From Anthonomus grandis grandis (taxonomy: Eukaryota; Arthropoda; Insecta; Coleoptera; Curculionidae): a stretch of DNA of 64,000 nt. Where the stretch lies: the NCBI RefSeq assembly GCF_022605725.1, contig NC_065557.1:26849256-26913255 (forward strand). Direction: 5' to 3'. Below are positions 12,003 through 21,209 of this stretch, one piece after another (the stretch's first letter is position 1; each line of letters starts with the position of its first letter). The notes under the pieces were generated by a model. That model had not been told where the DNA came from. It worked only from the letters and a program-made list of their open reading frames with translations, and made no database searches. Made by a program: the position numbers and the translations under genes.

Positions 12003-14164
12003 ATGTCAGAACAAATATTGGATTCCCAGTTTGATGAACGACTGATCGATTGTGTTCATACTTTTCCTGTCCTTTGGGATATGACAAGAAAATCTTACAA
12101 AGATAAGATTGCTAAAGACAATGCTTGGAGAAAAATCTCTGCAACTGTGGAATGTACGGGTATGTAAAGTAGGAGTAGTAGTATTCTTAAATAATTATGA
12201 AAACGTAGATAGTAGGAAATATTCTTGTTTACTTGTTTAACAAATATTATATAAATATGACATTTTTGTTTGCTTAGAAAAATAGGATAATAATTATTAA
12301 AAGCAAGTTTTTTTATAACAACAACGAAAAGGAGCATTGCGTTTTCTCTGTTCTATTGGATACGTTCCGCAAATTGGTCTTGCCAAGGAATAGAACTTTC
12401 AGGCCTTGAAAAGAAATCTGTGACTTGTTCTCTTACGTCGTATGCTTGAAAATTCCCAGTTCGGCCGTGCGTTACTGCTAGGTTCCTAAAATTTATGGGC
12501 AGTAACAACTTAGACGGAGATTCGAGAGTTTCATCTAGCCCATAAGAGGGATTTTCCTCCCGTAAAAAGTTATGAATAATGCAGGATGAAAGGATAATTC
12601 TGTCAATAGTTTCAGGTTGAACGGCAATCGGAGTATGGAAGATTCGAAACACTTGACTTAACAATCCAAAACTATTTTCCACAGTCCTTCGTGCCCTGCA
12701 ATGTCTGTAGTTATAGATTCTTTTTGACACATCTAATTTTGCCTGCTCGTGTGAATATGGTCTCATCAAATTTGTGGTTAGTTTGAACGCTTTATCACCC
12801 AATACTACATAAGGCAGAATGGTATCTGTGCCTGATACTGCATCTGGAAGGGGGAAATTTCGTGCTTCATTAATAATTTTTCCTATTGGAGACTTAGTGT
12901 AAATTCCTGCATCACCCTCTTTTCCAAATGGTTCAACATCAACAGCTAAAAATTTGTAATTATGGTCAACCATTGCAAACGAACTTACGGAAAAAAATTC
13001 TTTATAGTTGAAAAACATAGAGCCTGTTTTTTAAGGACAGCGAATTCAAATGTGTTTTCTATCTATATTGCCCACACAATGCGGATAGTTCCAACGCCGC
13101 TCAAAACCTGCAGCAACTTTTTTTAATAAATAGGGTTAAAATGCACTCTCTTAAGTTCATTATAAAAAACATTGGACAACTTCCCCATTTATTTCTAACG
13201 TTCTGTTGGTTGTTTCAGAGGAAGAATGCAGAAGGCAATGGCGCAACATCCGAGATGCTTATAAAAAAAGCAAGAAAAAAACAACAACCGGTTCAGCAGC
13301 AACAAAATCAAAGTATAATAATAATGAGCATTTGAAATTTCTTGATGCATCTTTAACTGAAAGAAAGTCAGTTTTTCTGCAAACTATACCTATTATTTGG
13401 ACGAGTAATATTTTGGATTTCTTTTGTTTTGTCATTTCGGCAATAAAAGTACTTACATGGACTATAATTATTTTAATTCGTTGTTTTTTTTCAGCTCTTA
13501 TTGCACACTAGAAAACGATGATGACCAAGAAGAAAATGGCCTAACTGTTGGGAAGCAGGGAATCAACATAGATAAATTTGATAGTCACCATTCCTTGGGT
13601 CAGGTATTATTGAAAACGAATGTTATAACGCAAGCTCTTCTACTGCGTTTAATATAAACATCCCCCATGGGACACTCTCACACGAAATTCAATCAGATGC
13701 AAACACACAATAGCCAGTCTGATTTGTCAACTATTGTTGAATCTTCAAAGGAAAGTAACATACATAGCGAAAAACGATTTAAACCATACAAATGTCAGAC
13801 TCTGGACCATCTAAATAAAAATCAAGAACAACGTTTTCAACTTATCAAAGATCTGATTGCAAACGAAAATAAGGATTCTGGAGTGGAAACTAAACCAAGG
13901 CACCCAATTTTCACTTTTTTTGAAAGTTTGGCTGAAACAGTTGCTTAGTTACCACCAGATTTGATTGCCCGAACAAGAAGCAAAGTAGCTGAAATAGTGA
14001 CAGATATGGAATTGGAAAGTATTGCACGATCATCACAAATACCAGACAATCAGCGCACCATTACTGTGTTAGAAAGTAACGAGAATTCCTCTACGAGCAC
14101 ATCGAATTGCTGCTACTCGGTAGTAAGTCCCTGGAACGACATGTACAGATCCCCAATACGATGA
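12003..14164 (+). pseudogene. MADF-BESS protein of the Harbinger element (multi-exon, broken)
   Basis: Exon 1 (12003-12159) starts ACCATGTC and encodes ERLIDCVHTFPVLWDMTRKS and AWRKISATVECT, the first half of a MADF (Myb/SANT-like) DNA-binding domain; donor G|GTATGT. Exon 2 starts at 13219 (TTTCAG|AGG) in matching phase: EEECRRQWRNIRDAYKKSKK completes the domain, followed by HLKFLDASLTERK. A third piece after TTTTTTTCAG at 13494 gives ENDDDQEENG. The last part (13667-14164) contains HPIFTFFESLAETVA, LPPDLIARTRSKVAEIVTD, a BESS motif, broken by one TAG. In this superfamily the Myb-like partner helps the transposase bind DNA and enter the nucleus. Confidence 0.75.
12353..13115 (-). pseudogene. 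Harbinger transposase, catalytic exon (two stops)
   Basis: Minus-strand exon reading GFERRWNYPHCVGNIDRKHI (first catalytic D in the GxIDxKH motif), then KTGSMFFNYKEFFSV, FLAVDVEPFGKEGDAGI, LPYVVLGDKAF, LMRPYS, RARRTVENSFG and SCIIHNFLREENP. These are standard DDE_Tnp_4/HARBI1 landmarks in the expected order. In-frame TGA and TAA lie between DRKHI and KTGSM. The frame downstream to 12353 is open for 221 codons. The middle exon that normally joins this to the N-terminal part is not found inside the element. Confidence 0.85.
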
Positions 14165-14567
14165 TGGGACTAGATTGTTTAATGAAATCGCCAAAGAAGC
14201 GGTTATGTACAAGTAATTTGATCTCTTTATTTTGATCTCTTTGAACTTTTTTTTAGACTTATGTTGTTTTGTTAATTTTGTTTCTTATTCTTGCTAATAA
14301 ATTAAATAAACGGTATACTACAAATTATTTTTCTTTGTTTGTAACATAACGAAACGCTTACGTTTACATCTCTAGCATTTTATAATGATATTAGGTGTTA
14401 AATAACTAATTATAAACAAAATAAAACCCCATATTAAAACAAGTAAATTATTTACATATAAAAAAACCTACCTCAACGTTAAACAAAGCTTAACTTTCGG
14501 TTCTATTGGTTTGGGATACCTGTATGAAGGGTTTGTTATTATATCACCTTCAATTGCATTCAAAATA

Positions 14568-15806
14568 CAGGGTGTCCATTTATAAACTGACACATTTTAA
14601 CTGCTTATAAGTCGAGAACGAAAAATGACAACAATGTGCGGTTTTCACAGAACTTCATCAATATTTTTAAAGTTTTTTTTGACAGTGTTGCCAAGTTTCA
14701 AAATTTACCTGAAATAGGAGAAAAAAATTGAAGATTTTCAAGGGCCGATTTCTCAAAAATTTTCAATGTAACACTTTTTTCCGATTTTGCTCGGAACACA
14801 AATGTAAACGGAGAAATAAGTTGCCGAAGGCGTTTTGTAGCATTCGCGGTGTAATTTGGTTAAAAACGTTTACTATGTTTTTGCGCAGTTCATTCAAATT
14901 TCTTGGGTTTGGATTGTAGCAACATCTTTTAAATATCCCCATATATAAGAATCTGGAATGGTTAGATCGGGAGAATAAGGTGCCCACTCGATTGGACCTG
15001 CTCGCCCTATCCATCTGTTTCTAAAAGTAATATCTAAGGAATCCCTTGCGACCCTGGAGATGTGTGGTGGTGCACCGTCTTGCTGGAAGTAGACCGTGTC
15101 TAAAATTCCATCCTGCTGAAGTTGAGGATAAAAAAATATTTCCAACATATCGGTGTAATTGTTTCTATTCACTGTTGCTTCTTGAAAAAAAATGGCCCAT
15201 AAATTTTAAATTTCGATACTGCACACCAAACGTTTAGGAGAATCTTAACTAAAAAGAGAACCTTTTTTAATATAGGAGAATCTTTTTCAAATTTGTTAAA
15301 CTCTCGAGGATTTTCATTTCCCCAAATTCGGCAGTTATGCTTATTTACTCGACCACTGATGTAAAATGTTGCCTCATCAGACACTATTAAATTGGTATTC
15401 GGCTCATTTCTAAAAAGATCTAGTAGTGTTTTGCACATTAAATATCTTTTTTCAAGGGCGCGATTTTTTATTTTTTGGAAAGTTTGAATTTTGTAGAGTT
15501 TAAACTTAATTATAAAAAAAAATAATGAATTTAAGACAATTTATACATTTTCGGAAAGGGGATTTAACAGACTTTAATGTGAAATTAAAAAGTACAGGGT
15601 GTTACATTTAAAATTTTTGAGAAATCGGCCTTTGAAAATCATAATTTTTTTTCCTCCTATTTCAGGTAAATTTTGAAACTTGACAACACTGTCAAAAAAA
15701 ACTTTAAAAATATTGATAATGTTCTGTGAAAACCGCACATTGTTGTCATTTTTCGTTCTCGACTTATAAGCAGTTAAAATGTGTCAGTTTATAAATGGAC
15801 ACCCTG
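14568..15806 (-). mobile_element. Mariner-type transposon (DD41D spacing) with ~215-bp TIRs
   Basis: Perfect outer ends CAGGGTGTCCATTTATAAAC / inverse, flanked by TA on both sides (14566-14567 and 15807-15808). The inverted arms run about 215 bp (14568-14783; 15592-15806) with few mismatches. The right arm also has an inner ACAGGGTGTTACA at about 15593, so the arm itself looks like a small bounded element. It interrupts the Harbinger N-terminal exon. Its transposase is on the minus strand. Confidence 0.9.
14894..15438 (-). pseudogene. Mariner transposase (IS630-Tc1-mariner superfamily)
   Basis: LIVSDEATFYISG holds the first catalytic D, YFQQDGAPPH the second, and YSPDLTIPDSYIWGYLK the third. 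I count 41 residues between the second D and the D of TIPD, a DD41D spacing. WIGRAGPIEW is the usual linker of this group. The frame shifts near 15170 and the N-terminal DNA-binding part is missing, so it is an incomplete, inactive copy. Confidence 0.75.
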
Positions 15807-16189
15807 TATAGTAAAACAGATCACGTGAAACTCTCAGGTATGCTTTAAATCGAGATTCACTGTCAGTCAAATGACGTTCAATAAAAATGTTATACGCTCC
15901 TTCTTGTGCACGACTTTTATATATCTTTGATATTTCACTACAAGTTTCAAAACAGTTAAATGCAGCTGGATGTTCTTCTTCAATCAAAAGCATCGCAGCA
16001 ATAATACGACGTATAGCTGTTTTTTTCATGTTGAATCGCAACTGCAGAAATATTTGCCTGACGGTTAAAAAACAAGATTGCCGCCAACGGCATGTGGTTC
16101 GAGATATCCGCAATACCGCAGTACCGCACGCCGCTACCGCACACCGCAACGCCGGAGGTTTAAAAATCCTACCTTATCAAAACCGCTAC

Positions 16190-16866
16190 TGAAAGATGTT
16201 AATAAGAAGAAAAGACTTGAGTGGGCCCAATCACACAAAGAATGGATCATTGATGACTGGAAGAAAGTTCTCTGGAGTGACGAGTCGAAATACGAGGTTT
16301 TTGGAACGAAGAGGCGAGTTTTTGTTCGCCGTTATGCCAATCAAAGGGTCGCTGAGAACTGTGGGGTAGCCTCAGTTAAACACGGTGGTGGTTTGGTGAT
16401 GGTGGGGGGTTATTTCGGAGGATCACCAGTGGGCGATCTAATTAGAATAGAGGGTTCTTCGAAATTCTTCGAAAAGAGGGTTACAAAACAATTTTAAGTG
16501 ACAATGTACTTCTTTCTGGTACTCGAATTATTGAGGAAAACTTCATCTTTCAAAATGACAACAAAGCACACGTCGAAATTGTGCAAGCAATATTTAGGTC
16601 AATTACAAAGGCAACATCTTCTAAAAGTTAAAGTATGGCCCCCACAATCACCGGACCTAAATCCTATCGAATTACTGTGGGATGAACTGGATAGACAAGT
16701 GCGAAAATCATGCCCCACATCAAAAGAAGACTTGTGGAGGATCATCCAAGAAGAGTGGCACAAGATACCTCAGGAAACTTTGGACAAATTAACTAGAAGA
16801 CTACCGAAACTATGTGAAGCTGTTATTAAAAATCGAGGCGGACATGTAAATGAATCCAAAATTTGA
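16190..16866 (+). pseudogene. Tc1 transposase, C-terminal half (frameshifted)
   Basis: KKKRLEWAQSHKEW, then VLWSDESKYEVFG (first catalytic D), RRYANQRV and VKHGGGLVMVGGYF, typical of Tc1 DD34E enzymes. Around 16497-16560 the frame is lost; the FQNDN-KAH second-D motif lies in another frame. The text then resumes with WPPQSPDLNPIELLWDELDR (third acidic residue, E) and ends NRGGHVNESKI at 16866. N-terminal paired HTH domain missing. Confidence 0.8.
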
Positions 16867-16997
16867 TTTTCTTAAATTTAATTAATTAAAAAATGTATTG
16901 TTTATGTTCCGTTTCATAAGAATAACTGATGGGTTTATTATTTTTAGTTATAACTTTAAAACAGTGATATGTGGGCAAATACTTTTGAGCGGTAGTG
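16190..16997 (+). mobile_element. Tc1-like transposon, 5'-truncated
   Basis: Carries the catalytic part of a Tc1 transposase and a right end reading GGGCAAATACTTTTGAGCGG then TAGTGTA before an AT microsatellite. The left part (left TIR and DNA-binding domain) is absent; the copy begins directly at the right end of the Harbinger. The opposite TIR was not found. Confidence 0.75.
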
Positions 16998-17040
16998 TAT
17001 ATATATATATATACTATATATATATATATATATATATATT
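16998..17040. repeat. (TA)n microsatellite
   Basis: About 40 bp of alternating TA with one interruption, followed by a short palindrome GGAAATATATCTATATAGAT. It follows the Tc1 right end, whose TA target may have seeded it. Confidence 0.8.
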
Positions 17041-17730
17041 TAGGAAATATATCTATATAGATATATTTCCTTTTTTAAAGAAGGTATCTCCAATAAGGTA
17101 AGTCCAATATTGTATTCTTACGCCTTGTCTGTCACTTCTGTATGAATTATTGCATTATTTAAATAAATATTATTCATTTCTATTTTTTTTTAAGTGGTGC
17201 TTTCTGTTTCTAAGATCGTGGCAGCCTGAAAATCAAAGTTATGCCCCGTAAAAATGATGCTGAACTAGTTGTTCTTTTTTCTTGATAATAATTGAGGTTA
17301 TCAGTCCGGGATTTCTGTAGGTATTGCTTAATAATACTTATATAATATTTTTTACAATTACAACATATAATATTTAGATAATAAATCTTATTTTGAATTA
17401 GAATTTGTTGTTTCTTTTATCCGATTTCTAAATTCACATATAAGCATATCTGTCTGAGCATATCAAGTTTTGTTGCGCACATAAACCTCGCTAAAACACG
17501 TCCAAGATCGGGTCCAATATTTACGTCTAAATATATGTCTATGGAAAGCGGTTTTAAAGTCAGCTGATTTTGATTGCGGAGTGTCAGACAGTTGACAGAA
17601 GTCATAATAGGATTGTAGGAACGTAGGAACTTATTTTTGTGGTATAAGCAATTTATTAATTGAGGAATATTTATGTAATTCTTTAGAAAATGGTTCTTGA
17701 AAAATGTTGATCTGAGAGTAATTGATCACG
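17041..17730. other. 5' flank of DmX, no other gene
   Basis: Presumed promoter and 5' UTR of the host gene. No convincing TATA or initiator could be assigned and no upstream non-coding exon is visible. Short frames here have no family motif. Confidence 0.4.
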
Positions 17731-17817
17731 ATGAATCTTCACCAAATTGTAAGTGGTGCCTGTAACGCGGGGGACAAGTGTTTTGCAGTAGGTTCTGTAG
17801 AAGGTGTTCCCTTTACA
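17731..17817 (+). CDS. DmX: DmX / Rabconnectin-3A, coding exon 1 (residues 1-29)
   Basis: Start of the large WD-repeat protein Rabconnectin-3A (DmX in flies, DMXL1/2 in vertebrates), which with Rbcn-3B binds and regulates assembly of the vacuolar H+-ATPase on endosomes and synaptic vesicles. MNLHQIVSGACNAGDKCFAV and GSVEGVPFT match the conserved N-terminus of the family. The ATG at 17731 is the family start. The donor is ACA|GTAAGT, phase 0. The eleven exons in the window join in phase to 645 residues, against more than 3000 for the whole family protein, so most of the gene lies to the right. Every junction is GT-AG and the frame stays open throughout, so the gene appears functional despite very large repeat-filled introns. 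Confidence 0.93.
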
Positions 17818-18119
17818 GTAAGTACAAATACTGTAATTACTTTGTTTATTTAGTAAATATCCCTAAGATAGATATTGTTAAGAGCTGAATATTACAACTA
17901 CAGGATGTTAATTGCTATAATAAATTAGGTATATAGATGGAAGTACAAGGAATATAATCAATATTAAATAAATTAAGTCAGTCTAGGAACCAGTTAAAAT
18001 ATCGATTTTCATAGATGGTACGTTTTAAAATGCCCCAAAACACCTACTATTAATAGGATTGGAGATTGGACATAATTTTGTTTTTAATATTGGTACATAC
18101 AAGTTTATTGAAATTCTTT

Positions 18120-19860
18120 ATTAATAATTTGAACAGTCAGCAGTATGTGGGTAGTGTGAGGGGTGGAGTGTTCATGGCAGCTAGAAAACATTTCACCTGT
18201 GTAAACATTTGTGTACACAAAACAATATTACTCCCACTGTTAAAGCTGATATTTGTTAGGCTTACTTAACATTCAGGTTAAAAAATTGATCTTGTTTCTG
18301 GCTGTTTTCTGATTGTTGAATATTCAGATAGTTCATTTATCTTGGCACAATAATATAACTGGCTTCAAGCTAGATGGGCTAATGATGATCTTGTGCTGAC
18401 TGTTGATTATGAGCATAATATTGCCATACTGACTGAGCAAATATTGCCATATTCTAGTTTTTTTTAGAACTTTAACAATAATGGAGATCTTTTTGTTCTG
18501 GTATGTACTGACTTAAATTCTTTTGATGTAACACCTACAATAGAAACAATTTTTAACTTAGAAGCTTACATCACACAGATACTAGTTTAAATTTTGTCAT
18601 CTTGATTTTCTTCAGGATTCGTCATTTTGATTATACAGAAAAGAAGTATAAGAAGAGAAATAGAAGGGGCAAAAAGAGGAAATAGGAAGGAAAAGAGGAA
18701 TAGAAATATATATTTGAAAGTTTAAAATTAGTAAAAAAAAATAAGTATAATAAATAAAAAAATTGATCCATTTCTATGGATCCAAAGTATTGTTTCTTAT
18801 TTATCCACAATAAAAAAGGCACATTTAATATTCCTTCTAAAATGACAAGCTTAAATGTTAGCTTGGATATTAAGGAGAGTTAAATGTTTGCTGAATGCTC
18901 TTCAGCATTTGGCATTACAGATGAACAACTCATTTATGTAACCAATCAGAGTTACCAAAATTACTTGATTGTGTTGTTAGTAGTAAACTAAGCTTGAGTT
19001 TTATTTATTTATTTATTTACTGTTTTTAATCCGGATCAATTTGGATTTATAAAGGGCAGATCTGCTGATGTCAATTTGTTTTTGTATGTTAATTACATAT
19101 ACATACAGATTTCTCTAAAGCTTTTTATCTGGTCAATTATGGGTCCCTCTTAGAAAAACTAAAGATTTTAGATGTTAATGATCCTCTTCTTCAGGGCATA
19201 TTTGAGATTGTTGGAGGGAGAACTCAAGTGGTCAATTTTGTAGGCCCATCCTCTGATTAAATATGTATATTAACATCAGGGGTACCACAAGGTTCCCATT
19301 GTGCCATATTTTGTTTTGCCTCTCCTTAATTGATTTAGTGATCCAACTGCAGTGTTTTAATGTTTGCGGATAATGCCCAACTCTTTACAAGTAGTATTAA
19401 GTCTTTAAGTGATGCTGTTACACTTCTACGACGAAAGGATCTTCAATAATTTTTAATTAATGTGATTTAAACAGCATGTCACTTAATATTAATAAATGCC
19501 ATAAAAGAACTTTTTCAAGCCATAGAAAACCTATAAATTTTATTTACTCAAAAAATAACCTTCCAGCTCTAAAACAGAAGTTTCTCTTGGAATCTGGATG
19601 GTCTTATAATTATCATTTGAGAGCTACATCAATCATGTAACAAATCAAGGTGCTTGGTTTCATTCAGGGGTCAAGTGTTGACTTGCCTATGTTTACTTTT
19701 AGAATGCTTTATTGCCTCCTTGTCAGGCCAATTTTGGAGTATAGGTCATTTGTTTTTTCAAAATTCAAATTATTGCCTAATATTCTAATTGATACAATAA
19801 TTACATACATTATAGGATTGTCAAGTATATATAATAAATTCTTACATAACTAATCAAAAC
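18120..19860 (+). mobile_element. LINE fragment, same family as 55690-59046
   Basis: Decayed copy matching the better-kept LINE in intron 11. The endonuclease part shows RGGVFMAARK (compare RGGGVLIAA) and RWANDDLVL (compare RWENDDLGL). The RT part shows FNPDQFGFIKGRSADVN (compare FNPEQFGFIKGRSTDAN), GVPQGS, FADN in place of FADD, and LGFIQGSSVDLPMFTFRMLY. Stops and deletions are frequent; the stretch 18500-19000 is not alignable by eye. It lies in the DmX sense orientation. Confidence 0.75.
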
Positions 19861-20289
19861 TCTATCCCATCTCAATCATATCATGTATCATAAAATTAAT
19901 TTTATCTACTTTTTCAGCAGTGAGACCAGACTTTTTTTTCTGAATTTTAAAAGTATTTATTAGATTACTAAAACTGATGGGTAAAAAATATTTTTGCTTT
20001 ATTTTTTAATTTTTTGTATATTTGTGAACTTTTTATGTCACTAGACATTGTTTTTATGCTCATATAACTAAAATTCATTTTATAAAAACTTGTTTTGTGT
20101 CTAGGACTTCTGAAATTACTGTTATTTCATATGTTATTATTACTGGAGTTGGCACAGTCTTTTGTTTCAAAGAAATTTTGGTTTTAAAGTTAAAGGAGCT
20201 CAATTTACATAAATATAATGAATACACTTAATTTCAATTAAAAATAATCATAATTTCATGTTCATACTGTACATGTTATTACACTGCTC

Positions 20290-20540
20290 ATAGTAATAAT
20301 TCTTTTTTTTTTGTATTATGAATGTTCTTTTTATTGTACCTGTATGTGAACCCCAGAAAATTATCCCATAAGCCAGCAGCCATAGATAGGATAGTTCACT
20401 GATGAGATCTTTTTACTTATTTTATCACCATGACTAGACCAATCAAAATTTTTTTCATTATGAGCCTTAAAAATCTCCTGTGATTGTTCAATAGATTGGG
20501 TATTAAAGTTTAATGAAATTGATTAATCTTTTTTTTTTTG
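20290..20540 (-). mobile_element. LINE RT C-terminal remnant
   Basis: Minus strand reads FDWSSHGDKISKKISS and, after a frame change, LLAYGIIFWGSHTGTIKRTF, matching the RT thumb region of LINEs (LxWxxHIDxIxKKLS ... YGIxxWG). Very decayed, no ends visible. Confidence 0.45.
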
Positions 20541-21209
20541 GTGGTGAATAAAGTTAGTTTTATTGCTGGAAAACAAAGTTATTTAGTATTGGCAGTTATA
20601 TTGCAATATTACAGAAATGCCTATAAAATAATGTGCATATCTCATTTGCATCAGTGACATTCCATTATCATTTATTTTTATATTGTGTGCCTTTTCTTTG
20701 TGGTATGTTCCAGACACTTCATTTTATTTTCAGAATTTGTAAGCCGCAGATTTTTTGTTGTTTGGGTTGTTTTTAGGGGAAGTTTTTTAAGGTTTAACAT
20801 TATTAAAACGTCTTCATTTAGCCATCTTTTTTTATCATATTTTTTATAAATATATATTTTTCTTTACATTTTCAGAGAAGCTTGGTTAAAATAATTAATT
20901 AATATGTTAAAAAAAGGAAGAAAACATATTGTTTGTTGTTGTTTGGTAAAAATTGTGAACTAATTTTCATTTACCAAAAGAGAGTAAAAATGTTTGATGT
21001 TTTCATCTGAAAAAGATCTGAGTTCCTGTGTTTAATAAAATATGTTTGTGAGTCAAAATTGAAAGAAAAAATCAGTGCTGCAGTGATTTTGCAGTACCTA
21101 GTTCGTTCATTTATCAAATGATGAAATTGTATGATAAAAAAAGATCTATCAAGTTACTCCTACTGTTACTTTGCTAGAGATCAATTTTGAAATTTTCACG
21201 GGACAGAAT

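Larger units (their letters stand above)
14472..16029 (-). pseudogene. Harbinger transposase, N-terminal exon, split by a mariner
   Basis: Starts at ATG 16029-16027 (MKKTAIRRIIAAMLLIEEE), runs to SESRFKAYLRVSRDLFYY, then is interrupted by the mariner at 14568-15806. Beyond it the same frame resumes with LNAIEGDIITNPSYRYPKP and ends at a good donor (TTGAG|GTAGGT) at 14472. Removing the mariner and one TA leaves the frame open across the junction. The RVSRDLF segment matches the YFRMSxxxF region upstream of the catalytic core in Harbinger transposases. Confidence 0.8.
11751..16175. mobile_element. PIF/Harbinger DNA transposon with nested mariner
   Basis: Bounded by inverted ends of about 50 bp that begin AAGGTAGGATTTTTAA and continue through a GC-rich block (GTTGCGGTGTGCGGTAGCGG), at 11751 and ending at 16175, with a few mismatches. 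Inside are a DDE_Tnp_4-type transposase on the minus strand and a MADF-BESS protein gene on the plus strand, the two-gene layout known for this superfamily. A 1.24-kb mariner sits in the transposase. An exact 3-bp TWA target duplication is not seen: left context is CTTAAGG, right is CCTTATC. The left flank is LINE and the right flank is Tc1, so recombination at the edges is possible. Confidence 0.85.
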
